A stretch of 64,000 nt of DNA. Origin: Pyrus communis. Lineage: Eukaryota > Streptophyta > Magnoliopsida > Rosales > Rosaceae. The notes below the pieces were generated by a model. It had not been told where the DNA came from, did no database searches, and was given only the letters and a program-made list of their open reading frames with translations. A program made the translations under genes and the position numbers. Each line of letters begins with the position of its first letter. Position 1 is the stretch's first letter. Location of the stretch: positions 19,259,164 to 19,323,163 of the forward strand of contig NC_084814.1 of the NCBI RefSeq assembly GCF_963583255.1, in the 5' to 3' direction. Of this stretch, positions 42,243-53,343 are shown piece after piece.

Positions 42243-43898
42243 GGCAAAAACGCACACGAAAATGTGGAAGAAGAAGAGGAAGAAGATGGTGAAGAATGTG
42301 AGTAGAAGAACTTCTTCTACATGCTTGATCAGTCCCACCCTCTTCCTCCCTTGATGGGATGTGAAGGGACAAAAGGCAAGTCAAAGAGGCAAAGGGGAGG
42401 CAAAGCCTTTCTTCCGGTTCGTTTTCGGCTAGCGATTTTAACAATCCTTCTGTAGCCTCTTGCACTCCTCTCGTCAATAGAGAGAAGACAATAACGTATT
42501 CAGTCTTAGTGCAGATGGCTAAAAGAGGAGTGTCATAATCGCAACCCTTATTTATTTTCCTTTTTCTTTTTTTTTTTTAACATGTCAGCTCTTTATGTAG
42601 TAGTAGAGTAAACAAGCATGCCATGTAATTTTGATAGTGTGTTTTCAAAATGTTTGGCAGTTTCTTCACTTCAGTTGTGGTCTTTGTTACTTCCTTGGCT
42701 CAAATTTATATAGCTTTTCAGCATTGCAGTATTGCAGTTGTCAATTTGGAAAGAATTACTGCACTTTAAGCTTGTCCTAAGGATTAAATAAAACACCTGT
42801 TTGCATTTTGTTCTTTATCTTTCATCTGTTCAACGACAGAGAAACTTCTCTGCATCTGGGATGCCATGTAGACGGGTCGGTGTGCCAATGTTCAATCACG
42901 CAAACGAAGCCATGTAAGATTGTTAAAATATTAAGTAATAAATGTGACATGGCAATGCATGAATGGCTTGGGATACCAACTGGTGTCATCTCGGGTGTAG
43001 AGGAGCTTTTCACGTTCGTATGAGTTGCTTCTGCACAAAATCTTACAACCACCCACATCTAATTATTGAATAAAGTTGAGGTTCCACCATAAAACCAATT
43101 GACAATATGAAAAATAACCCCAACCTCTTATTAGCCCATGTAAGGTCTCTCCTCCTGTCAATGTAAGACTTATTTTCAACACGACCTCTCACATGTGACG
43201 AATTTTCAAGCCCAATACGTGAACAAAACAGGATGACGTGGAGCGCGTGTGGCCGTTTAGCATCACACGTGGGGCAACCTGCTCGATACCATGAATAAAG
43301 TTGATGTTGCACTATAAAACCAATTGGCTATATGAGGAGTAGCCCAACCTCTTATAAGTCAATGGTCCATCCTCCCATTAATGTGGGACTCATTCTCAAC
43401 AATTCTGTGCTGCTACTGCTGGGAGTTAGCAATGCCAGTTTGCACTTATAGACGTGTTTGAGTTTGTACGACTCCCTGGGCGCCAAAGACGACCAGTTGG
43501 AACTGGAAATGCGAGCAACCGTAAATCCATCACGGGCGATAGAGGCATTAGAGTTCACAGATCACAAACTCCAATTGCAGCATAACAGCAAGAAACACCA
43601 TGCACTTGACATGTTACATCATGCAATGTCGATCACCAAACATATAGATATTAATGTTTACATGCTAAAATGCAACTACCTAAAGAACATACAAGGCCAA
43701 AGCAAGCAACCAAGAATTGTAGTTACAAACTAGAGCATATCCAGCACAGGTTAGCAACAAGAGAACAGGATGAAGTTACGAAATGACTGGACAATACTCA
43801 TTCTAATGCACCATGTTAAACATCGTATGTTACGCCATCTAGTTATGATATTACATCCATGATCAAGCACATTACAACTTTACAGTGCAACAGTTAAA
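42243..43898. other. Intergenic / possible 3' flank of the carrier gene, with repeats
   Basis: Two short plus-strand frames (42808-43023, ending MAMHEWLGIPTGVISG...; 43458-43733, starting MSLYDSLGAKDDQLELEMRA) look faintly protein-like but match nothing I know. A dispersed repeat occurs at about 43066-43170 and 43294-43402. The end next to the N run is presumably 3' UTR or flank of the carrier gene. Confidence 0.3.
43066..43402. repeat. Direct repeat, two copies about 228 bp apart
   Basis: GAATAAAGTTGA, ATAAAACCAATTG, CCCAACCTCTTAT and TGTAAGAC/TGTGGGAC blocks recur in the same order at 43066-43170 and 43294-43402. They enclose a GC-richer segment with ACGTG motifs. The pattern suggests a retroelement remnant. 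Confidence 0.6.
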
Positions 43899-44098
43899 NN
43901 NNNNNNNNNNNNNNNNNNNNNNNNNNNNNNNNNNNNNNNNNNNNNNNNNNNNNNNNNNNNNNNNNNNNNNNNNNNNNNNNNNNNNNNNNNNNNNNNNNNN
44001 NNNNNNNNNNNNNNNNNNNNNNNNNNNNNNNNNNNNNNNNNNNNNNNNNNNNNNNNNNNNNNNNNNNNNNNNNNNNNNNNNNNNNNNNNNNNNNNNNN
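43899..44098. other. Assembly gap (200 N)
   Basis: Exactly 200 N, which suggests a placeholder of unknown true length. It removes the end of the carrier gene. Confidence 0.98.
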
Positions 44099-45589
44099 GG
44101 ACACAGACCTTTATAGAAGGCCCGAGGTCCCTCATGAATCCATATTTCTTTAGTCAATGTCCTCAACCGAGGACTCTTTCCAGCTTCTGAAGTGCAAGTC
44201 TGTAACCGAGTTTTCACAAGATCCAAAGGATATATAGAAGTTTGTGCCACTGCACCTGCCATACCACCAGCCAAAAGTCTACCAGCAGTACCAATATCTC
44301 CCTCGTCTGCCCCCATATTATCTCCAATGACTTTCTTTAACATTTCATAAGTATAGAACTTGATGGCACTTTCAGGTGCTACCTTCACAACATTTATTCC
44401 GTTACCTCGGAAAAACCCCAGAATACCGTCATCCTTCAGTATCTTCTTGATAGCTGGTACTACAGAAGCACGAGATGTCTGAACTTGCAAAACCACTTTC
44501 AAGCGATCAAGAGGAGCGGTGGCAGTACGAGAAGCGGCTCCAGCTACAGCCCCTGCAATAAAGTATCTGCTCCTATGAACATGCCTACCAATTCCTTCTG
44601 GAATAACAGCCTGCTCTCCAATATCCACAAGAAACACCCTTTCCCAGTGATGATATATGTTCTCAATTGTTGCTTCATGCGGATAAAGTAGAAGAAAATC
44701 TCTCCATTCTTCAAAAGTTATAATTCCATTGTTATCCTTATCAACATGCTCCACAAAACGCGCAAGTTCCTCATCATCCATTTCAATCCCTACAAATTAA
44801 AAACTGCCAGGGCTTATAAGATGGAAAATAAAGAAACTTCCCAATTAAAGTCTACGGAAAAGGAAACCCTCTCGCTTTTGTTTTCTCTGAAACAGTTTTG
44901 GGAAATAATACTAGTCATAGCTCTACATTCCCATCAAGCTCAATGTAGAACATGATGGTAACAATGCTCCCTAGTGGAAATTATATTACAATCAGAGCAA
45001 TACTATAAACGATGCCTCAAAGCAAGAACCAATCCTCAATCTACAGACGAAACTATGAACTAGCATGTAAAAGTTAGCGAATTTTCGCAATTTCGAAACA
45101 AAAGAAAGTATAGTTGGGCATACCAGCCTTGACAAGGGCATCCCAAAGCTCCTCGGGCAGAATGCAGCCGTTGTGCTCAACATCAATGGCCTGAAAAATG
45201 CGGTAGAGCTCGAGCTCCTTGTCATCCATGTACCGCCGGAACTCAAGATAATCGACCCTTCCATCTCTGTTAGCATCACAGACCTTCAGAAGATCATTGG
45301 CGTACTTGTATTCCGGCGGAATCTGAAGGGCCGACAATCCGGCCTCGATCTGAGAATAATCCAAATACCCAAGATCCTCAGCATCGAAGAAATTGAAAAG
45401 GCTTCGAATTCGGACCTCCCTGTCCTCCTTGGTCTCGCGCAAGGCTAGAAGAACGTGATCCATCGAAATGGGTCCGCTTTTCTTGACCGGATTGCAACAT
45501 CCTTCGCCTTTGGCGATGGCGGTGGACTTGTTCGCATCCACGTTGGGGAAGCCGACATGCTCTGCCGCGGCCGGCTTTGCCCCTGACAT
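44099..45589 (-). CDS. APC: Ca2+-dependent mitochondrial ATP-Mg/Pi carrier, N-terminal part (C-terminus lost in gap)
   Basis: Exon 1 (45124-45589) and exon 2 (44789 down to the gap at 44099) join in frame. The N-terminal half has four EF-hand loops at about residues 69-80, 105-116, 136-147 and 172-183. The second ([12 protein letters not shown]) and fourth ([12 protein letters not shown]) are canonical Ca2+ binders; the first and third are degenerate. The carrier domain follows, with two signature motifs ([22 protein letters not shown]) and the matrix-loop segment [11 protein letters not shown] cut by the N run. Such carriers (SCaMC/APC type) exchange ATP-Mg for phosphate across the mitochondrial inner membrane under Ca2+ control. 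Arabidopsis relatives are APC1 (At5g61810) and APC3 (At5g07320). The rest of the second and the whole third carrier repeat (roughly 100-150 residues) are not visible, and the left side of the gap shows no coding continuation, so the true gap is probably longer than 200 bases. Confidence 0.92.
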
Positions 45590-47165
45590 AAGAACCCAAT
45601 TCTTCCTTCCCCTTCTTCTTCAATTTTCTTCGAGTTTCTTCAATGGCGGATCAATCGATCACAACCCACAATAAAGGTATGAGATTTGCGGATTTTGGGC
45701 AAATGGGTTGGTGCGTTTTGGGTTGTTCGATCATAAATTCTTCAGCCATCACCATTCAGCAAAGATAGAAACAGGATAGAGGAAATGAGGGTTGGGAGAG
45801 ATGGGACCTCATCTTCTTCTTCAATGTGAGAGATTGGGTGGATTGAAGAACGGATTTTTGGATTGAATGTAACGGTAATTAAGGAACGGTAACACAGAAT
45901 GTAACAGCCGAGTGGGTGTGTGTGTATATATATATTATATCTGCCGTATATATATACGAGACGAGGGAGGAGGGGAAGATTGTATGATATGAAACTGACG
46001 GAGAAGGATCGCTCTGGAATGGAAGTGGATATTCTTCCTCGTGTTTGGTCGCCCTTCACTCCTTCACTTGCCTTTTTTGATTTTATAATTTTTCGTCAAA
46101 TGTTGAGCGGTGCAAACTTGGGTTGGATCAGTTCGAAATTAATCCGATTTTTAACCTTGATCGGTCGAATTAAGTTACATAAAACTCATCCAAATCAAGA
46201 TCAATCTCAACTCGATTTTTATTAGGATTGGTTTAGGGTAAAACATTGTTCAATCTGACTCAAATCGAGTTCTAACCCGAATTAAATTTACATTAATATA
46301 TTATCTCATTTGCTTGTCGAACCAATTTAGAAGCAAGAAACAACGTACATATTTTGAATTTTGACTACTATATTTGTGTTGATTTGAACTTTAGAACAAT
46401 ATTTTTTTTTGTTTGAAGTCGTGGATCAATAGTGATTTAAATGTTTATGAACTGAAATTTAAGCTTGTATTTGAGATTGAGACCCAAATTTTACTTCTTG
46501 TTGGATTAAATTAATTTTTTCAGTGAAATAGTATTTGTAAACCAAGTTGCAGTGCATATTGGGCAAACCCGAATTCAGGGGTCGAGTTCATATTTATTCT
46601 AACACGATGAAAGTCGAGTTCAACTCGCCCAACAGTCATATACGCTTAAAATTAGATTAAAATAAAAATTGAGTGCTGCTAGACTAAAAAGTCGTATACG
46701 CCATACATTATTCTTATTCCATGCCAAAATAGGGAGTCTTAGTTTGATGCCATGCTCCCAAACCCATTTACTTGACAAGGTCATCGATCTTACCACAATA
46801 CACAAATAAAAGGTGGGAAAGCTCTATTATGTATTGAACAGACTGAATTGAGCTTCAAAGTTCACCACATTTAACAAAACACTTGAAGATGAAGTTCAAA
46901 TTATTGCCAAACCAACGGATACATTGGCTTTGTTATGTCTACATATCGCAGCGCCGGGTGAGACGTAGAATCAAGACGCTTTACATAACCCGAACGTAAA
47001 AGTTCATGACGCCATTGATGAAGGACGTGATCAGCTTTAGCTTATACGACTCGAAATCTGCAAGAACAAAACCATGTCAGTACATTAACGAATTTGAGTT
47101 CAGGCGATAAAGAATCCAGACGCCTTATTTAGACTCATTAACCTTAATGTTCAACGGTACATCGC
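45590..47165. other. Carrier 5' region and intergenic DNA
   Basis: The first 150-400 bases must hold the carrier promoter and leader. An AT dinucleotide-rich stretch lies at about 45925-45958. I see nothing else definable down to the SURNod19 stop codon at 47166. Confidence 0.4.
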
Positions 47166-48956
47166 TCAAAGTGCAGTGTCGAAGCTAAGCACCGGGGAAG
47201 TTGGAAGGTAGTCAGCAACCAAAATGTAGAAGAGACCCATAACTCCGGTGTGTGTCTGAGTGCTGCTGTAATTAGATACTAGAGTCAGAGTCTCGCCATC
47301 GTTTATTCTGATTGAGCCCGGTCGAGGATAACAACTGGACATTCCTACAATATAACCAGCCTCATCTCCAGCTTCCTTCCCTTTTCCATAAATTGGTATT
47401 GACGAACACAGAACCCGTCCGTCCTAAAATTATCACAAGCAAGTACATTACTTGAAGACACATACTTTCAATACATGTGTGGGCTCAACAAGAAAGAGAG
47501 ACAAGGAAGAGTACAATTTAGCCTGACACACGACGGAAACTCTTGACTTTATAAAAAGGGTGCAGGAAGAGATCATAATGCAGCGATTAAAGCTAAATCC
47601 TATATACAGTATAAGGTCACATACTTGCAAATGCAAGGTGGGGGAAGATGCAAATTGTTGCAGTCTGGTTGCAAATATATTTAAGGGTAATGTATACAAG
47701 CCGGTATATACTACTTACAGGAAATCTCATAGGTTTTTGAGTTCTACCATATGCCGAAAGAAATTATTTTAAGGTTCGAAGAAACCAAATTGCTAAGAGT
47801 GGAAGAAAAGATCACCTCTCCATATAGAGTTGAACCAATCCCCCCCGTATGCTGATGAGCTACACCATAGACGACATAACCACCAGTCGTCATAGTAGCC
47901 AATGACGATTGGCTGTCAAAGCACCCATCACTGGTCGCACTGCAAGACTCTTCGACATTATATTCAACCTGCACAAAAGAAAGATATAGCCTCAATCATA
48001 AAAAGAAACTGAGTTCATAAAAACTGCAAACGCCAGAATATTGATGCATGCATTGTCGCCATTCGAGCGAATACTATTCCAACATATCATACGATGAGGT
48101 GAAACTCACTAACCCGGCACTCATGTTCAATAGCATGTCCGGCTGAATGATTCATTTTATCAGTGACATCAAAGATATAAATCTTGACAGGCACGATCGA
48201 ATCAGACCAATCAACCCACTTCACAGTATATCTTAAGTAGAGGTTTCTCCTGACACCATTAAAGCCTTGTTTTACCCTGCACTGTACACCATCATAACAA
48301 CAAAACAAACCTCCTACGTACCCTGGCCTCAAAGGCCGGCCTCGAGAATCTGTTGACACATTATAAAGATCACACCTGCACTCGGTGCATCCCAACCCAT
48401 TCTCCGCTCCCCGTGTGTCAATGGCGTGCACATTGAGCATCCATCTCTCCTCATAGCCAGCAGGAGTCACTGCTGGATTCCCAACTTCAATTCCAAAAGG
48501 ATCCGGAACATGTGTATCTGTTTTCCGTGTTTCGGACCCAAGTCCAAAGTACTGTCCGAGAGTCCTCTGGCACACTCCACTGTTTCTCACAAAAATAAAA
48601 TCCGACCTTTGAAGCTCCTCAACACGGGTCCCCTCCGGCTCCACAGAACCTACGCGGCCATAATACCCCTCGACAACCCAATGATGGAGATAAGTTTCGT
48701 GAAGGGGAATCGGATTCCCTTCCTCGTCAATTACTTCAGCAGTGAAGCTCTTGATTGCAATATGACCTCTCGGGAAGTCGATATCGTAGTAATACTTGTC
48801 TGCAACTGATCCAGGTCCCAACACAAACTTAGGGGAGACAAAAACACTAGTTCTTGCCCTAGTTTTGAGAATCCTAAGAGCATGTGAGCATGGCGTGCTC
48901 AATGCCAATACCACCATAGCCAACAAAACCACCCAACCCTGAAAACAGCTTGCCAT
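47166..48956 (-). CDS. SURNod19 family secreted protein, copy A (417 aa)
   Basis: Exons 48114-48956, 47816-47968 and 47166-47423 (843, 153 and 258 nt) give 417 residues. ATG 48956 is chosen because it opens a clear signal peptide (VVLLAMVVLALS) and follows a splice acceptor. An upstream in-frame ATG (48998) would lie in the inferred leader intron. The family (stress up-regulated Nod 19, MtN19-like; Arabidopsis At5g61820) has no established biochemical role. Visible features are many cysteines (CTECRCDLYN, LFCC), ETYLHHWVV (H91, H92), MLNVHAIDTRG (H177), GVAHQHTGG (H319, H321) and TGVMGLFYI (M394). This ordered ligand set resembles type II copper monooxygenases. Secretion to wall, apoplast or vacuole is likely. 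It is 65% or so like copy B by eye. Confidence 0.92.
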
Positions 48957-48961
48957 TTTTT

Positions 48962-49420
48962 CTGCCAAAACAACCAAAATACTCACACACAAACTCAAAA
49001 CTCAAATTCCACGCTCCGAATCATAACGAAGCAATGTTATTAGCGATCCAAAAACGTCATCGTACACTCATCCCATATAAAAATATAGGGAAAAACTGCA
49101 CTTCGAAGCGAAACGGTGATATTTTTGGAGTGTCGATAACAGCTCTTCAAATTTAAAATTATTGACTATACAATGGACTATACAAATTTTCACACTTCAA
49201 TCAAAACACTAAACAAAAAGTAAGGACTGCATGATTCTGCACTATTTTTTTCTTTTCACCGTCTCTTAATTTTTCTTTGATTTATTCCATTTAAACGCTA
49301 AAAACAACATGAGTGGGTGAAAATCACTTTCTCTATCGAATTTGCGATTTTTTCATAAGGGTTAATCTACAAATCAACAAACGTATACGAAACATAAAGA
49401 GGAAAGGCTGAAAAGAGTAC
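48962..49420 (-). other. Likely 5' UTR intron of SURNod19 copy A
   Basis: On the minus strand a donor (CTTCTG|GTACTC at 49420) and an acceptor (TTTTGGCAG just before AAAAAATGG) fit a leader intron of 459 bp. Confidence 0.5.
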
Positions 49421-49490
49421 CAGAAGGAAAGACGAGTCTGAGATAACAAGTTGGAGACTTTCAATCCGTTTGATACAAAATCAGACGTTA

Positions 49491-49499
49491 CTTTTATAG
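49491..49499 (-). promoter_or_regulatory. Putative TATA box of SURNod19 copy A
   Basis: CTATAAAAG on the minus strand, about 70 bp upstream of the proposed leader-intron donor. Confidence 0.5.
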
Positions 49500-49500
49500 C

Positions 49501-51168
49501 GTGGATTATGAGTGTATGGGCGAGTGTGCGCCCGCCCGGCCGTTCAAACCCTACAAATTTTAGAGAGAGAACTTGAGAGAGTGCTGTAAACGCGAGTGTG
49601 TTGACTCACTGTGTTACTTGTCGTCCCCCGCTGGACATATTACGGAAGCGATGACGTGTTGTGATATCTACGGCGTGTCGTGTTACTTCTGTAGTCGCTC
49701 GCTTTTATGGCACCTTTGCCATCCGGGAGAGCTCTTGTTGGATTTTTTTTGTGAGAATTATTAGGATAATTCAATTATATTCGTTCATCGTATTAGAAAT
49801 AATTATATATTTTTTTATTTAAAATTGAATATAAACAGAATCTGATAAAAACTGATTGCATAATATACAATAAACATATGTAATTAGAGAATTCCTAGAA
49901 TCCTCGTAAAGATGATTCCTAAAATCCTCACAAAGAGGATCCTCACATGATCCTCTCTCCTTTGCCTTTACCATATTTTCCTTCACACCAGATATAACAC
50001 AGAGAAGAAATAATACCAAAAATGGTAACATCAGAGAAACTACATTTTTATATTTGAGTTAATAGTTGATTTTTTTTTAAATTATTAAAAGTGAAATTTA
50101 CTTATCAGCCATTACATTTGTATATCAGCCACTAAAAAAATAAAAGAAAATTAATGATTAATTTATTATTTAAGTATTAATAAACGTACTTATTTTTATT
50201 AATGACATATCTTTTAAAATATGATTTCTTATGCATAAGAATTAATTATGAAAGTTTGACCATCTTTTTATTTAGGGAAGTGATTATATATATATATATA
50301 TATTATTTCTTTACACATATATATTTTTTTTTTTAACTATTAAATTGAATAAATCAATTGAAATTACTAAATATTAAACAGAACTCTGGTGTGTAAAAAC
50401 CTAAAACACGTGTGTGGTGTTTATCATTTGCCTAGTTTTGTATGGAGGTTTCACTAGTTCTTATCCTTATTTTGGCATACGAAGCATCCCCGCATATTTA
50501 TTGCGGAGACCAACCCATGTCTTGGTTTTCACAAAGGTTGGATTCTAGTTAATGAATACTTTCGGACATCCCAAAACCATAGAATGGTTTTAAACTACCG
50601 CGCATGTTTGCTTATTATTTTCAAAATTTAAATTCATAACAATGATGAATATGATGATTTTAAGTTAGAGTGCAATTTTGCCGACCCTCAAAATTTAAAT
50701 TCCTAAGTTATATATCATTTTCAAATAAAATAATGTTGTAAAATCTTTCAATTAGAACATCACGTGACAATGAACTTGCCACACCCTACAGCTCAAACAC
50801 AAACTTCTCTCCTCTTATATATTACATTTAAAATACGAGAAAGAGAACTTGCCGCCACTCTCCAAAATATGTAGGCCCAAATAAAAAAAATATGCCATAT
50901 TTGCCAATTAATATGCAGCTTAGTTCAATTTTAGGTAGCAAATGACATCTATTTGTCCTCCAATTAGAAAGTCTTTTGTTTAATCAATGTCATCGTAGTG
51001 CACTTGTAGTTTTCTAATACGGGAAATCCTAGGTAAATCAACTATTTAGATTAAATTTATAAATAGTATAACGTGGTTGTGATGGTTAGATTATTACTTA
51101 GTTATTGATTAACGTGTTTATTTTGTATTAATTATTGGTAACACATCACATGATTGAGAAATACTAAG
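49501..51168. other. Intergenic, upstream of SURNod19 copy A
   Basis: No gene. Near 49890-49960 a GGATCCTC-rich stretch resembles the ends of the MULE-type MITEs at 24016 and 30732, but I could not define an element. An AT dinucleotide run is at about 50287-50305. Confidence 0.35.
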
Positions 51169-51308
51169 GGGACTCTCTCAAAAGTGGTTCTTCATGAACT
51201 ATTTGCCACTTCATAGTTTGTCAATTCTCGTAATATATTACAAAATATTGTGTAAAAAATACGAGGTAGCAGAGAGTCTACAAAGAATCCAACTTTTGAG
51301 AGAGTCCC
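51169..51308. mobile_element. MITE-like inverted repeat, 140 bp
   Basis: Left end GGGACTCTCTCAAAAGTGG and the reverse complement of the right end (GGGACTCTCTCAAAAGTTGG) match for about 20 bp, with further similarity inward. No clear target duplication. Confidence 0.6.
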
Positions 51309-52813
51309 AATTAGATTGAAGTCCTTGGTACTTTCTAAAAGTCCCTATAAACCTTGACTAAGTATGATAAGTACAAAACAAGCCGAACCTAAGAAGATCC
51401 CTCCATCGACAACAAAATAATTTCATTTCACAAAAATTTGGACTATAGTAAATAAACACTTTCGGACTTTGTTCAGATGGGCTAAGGTATTTTTGTGTGA
51501 TTTACTTTCTTTTTTTCAGGCATGGACCTTACTTTTTATTTTTATATTATATAAGAAATGGTGTTGTAAATTGTTTAATATTAATTGATTGAAAAATTGG
51601 TTGTTTTTACCGTCAATCGGTGCAATTGGTTTTGTTTTGTTGTTTCAATTGGAGTTATATATTCGTAATCAAGACTTTGCAACAAATTGTTCATTGTTAG
51701 GAGCGAAATTCTGTCTTTAGAACATAACGTTACCTTAATCTCTAAGTTTTTGAGTTTTTTTAGTAACCTTGCTTGTTAATTATGTTGCTATTTGTTTTAG
51801 ATAAATTGGTCGTTATAACTACTGCTAAAATACTTTGTTTGATATAACATATATAATTTTGATATTTGTTGACGCTACTCCAACAATATGATCGATGAGA
51901 AGTAGTAATCGAATTTAACAAACTGAGTACACATGAGTAAATATTTTTAACCAACTCATCTTCAAGTTGTCAAGCTTCTTTACAGGCATCAACCTGTTTA
52001 CTACTCAAGAAAAAATTTACTTAACGAGAATATCAGATAATATTTACTAATAGAATGTCAAAAGTCAATTTTGGTGTCTCAAATACCAAATAACTACCGC
52101 ATGTAGAGGTGAATACAATTCTCCAATTTTCTCATCCGGTTTTGACATCGAATTTCTCTCACCAACCCATAAACTCTCCTCCTCCTCCGACCGGCGTTAG
52201 GGTTTTGTGGTCGGACGGTGACGGACTCCGAGGACGATATGCACGACGCCAAAGACGTGGAGTCCATGGAATACGACAACGGCTTCTAAAGCGACCAGGA
52301 TGCCTTGGACTACTACGGCAGCGACAACGACGAGGTTGCTTGTGTGCCACTCTTGTGGATGACTATAACAAATTTTTTATTTTGAATTCGAAATTTCTTT
52401 GATTGAAGCCCCCTAATTGATTAGAATTACAAATAATGTATGAACAGAAGTGAAAAATTTTGCTTCAGGACAACATAAAAAGTTAAAAACTTAGTGAAAA
52501 CAATTGAAGCCTGAACAATCACATGAATATTTATGCCAATCTTTCAATTTATTAAGCAGAATCGAGCTTCTATTCATCACACATTCACCAAACACATGAA
52601 CATGATCGTACAAAGATCAAATTGTTAAATACAAAAAGAGAAGATATAATCAAGATACCCCACATAACCCATAATGGGAATATTTTTGTTCACCACCAGA
52701 TTTATGACGTTAGATGAGTTTAATTTTGAGATTTGTGTTGGTAGATAAACACAAATCACAAAATTTACACTCATCTATCGATAACAAACAGAGTGGTCCA
52801 TAACGTATAGTAG
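51309..52813. other. Intergenic between the two SURNod19 genes
   Basis: Holds the ARIADNE-like scrap at 52221-52334 and otherwise AT-rich DNA, with the presumed 3' UTR of SURNod19 copy B at its right edge. Confidence 0.4.
52221..52334 (+). pseudogene. Fragment resembling the first exon of an ARIADNE-type E3 ligase gene
   Basis: The frame reads TDSEDDMHDAKDVESMEYDN, then an in-frame TAA, then SDQDALDYYGSDNDE followed by a potential splice donor. The acidic DSEDDMHDA-DVES start is what I recall for plant ARIADNE (ARI7/ARI8-like) proteins. Here the initiator ATG is replaced by ACG and a stop interrupts the frame, so it is a dead fragment. It is much more GC-rich than its surroundings. Confidence 0.5.
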
Positions 52814-53304
52814 TCAAAGTGTTTCTGCAACCAAAATGTAGAAGAGACCCATGACTCCGCTGTGCATTTGAGTGCTGTTGTAACTAGAAACTAGAGTCAG
52901 AGACTCCGCATTTTTTATCTTGACTGAGCCTGGCCAAGGGTAACAAGTCGTCATTCCTACAATATAACTGGCCTCATTTCCTGCTTTCGTTCCATTTCCA
53001 TACATTGGTCTGGACGAACACAAAACCCTTCCGTCCTAAAGTAATCACCATCACAAATTAATAATTAACAAGAATATTAGTTAACTGATTAGTTAATGAC
53101 ACTGTCTAATTATTAATTTGATTAACAACCAAATTAAAAGCACCTGTCCATAGAGTGTTGAACCAAGTCCCCCTTTGTGCTGATGGGCTACACCGTAGAT
53201 GACATAACCACCAGTTGGCATTGTAATCTTTGCCCATTTGTTGTCTAAGCAAACACCAGTTGCATTGCAAGACTTTGCAACATCATATTCGACCTGTACA
53301 AATG

Positions 53305-53343
<39 letters not shown>

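Noticed and set aside
42142..42477. 111-codon minus-strand frame
   Set aside because: Much of it is translated CT/CA microsatellite (RERERERE, VCVCVC); no family match.
42808..43023. 71-codon plus-strand frame ending in GVISGVEELFTFV
   Set aside because: Looks mildly protein-like but I can name no family and see no exon context.
43458..43733. 91-codon plus-strand frame (SLGAKDDQLELEMRA...)
   Set aside because: Possible but unsupported; not the missing end of the carrier on either strand.
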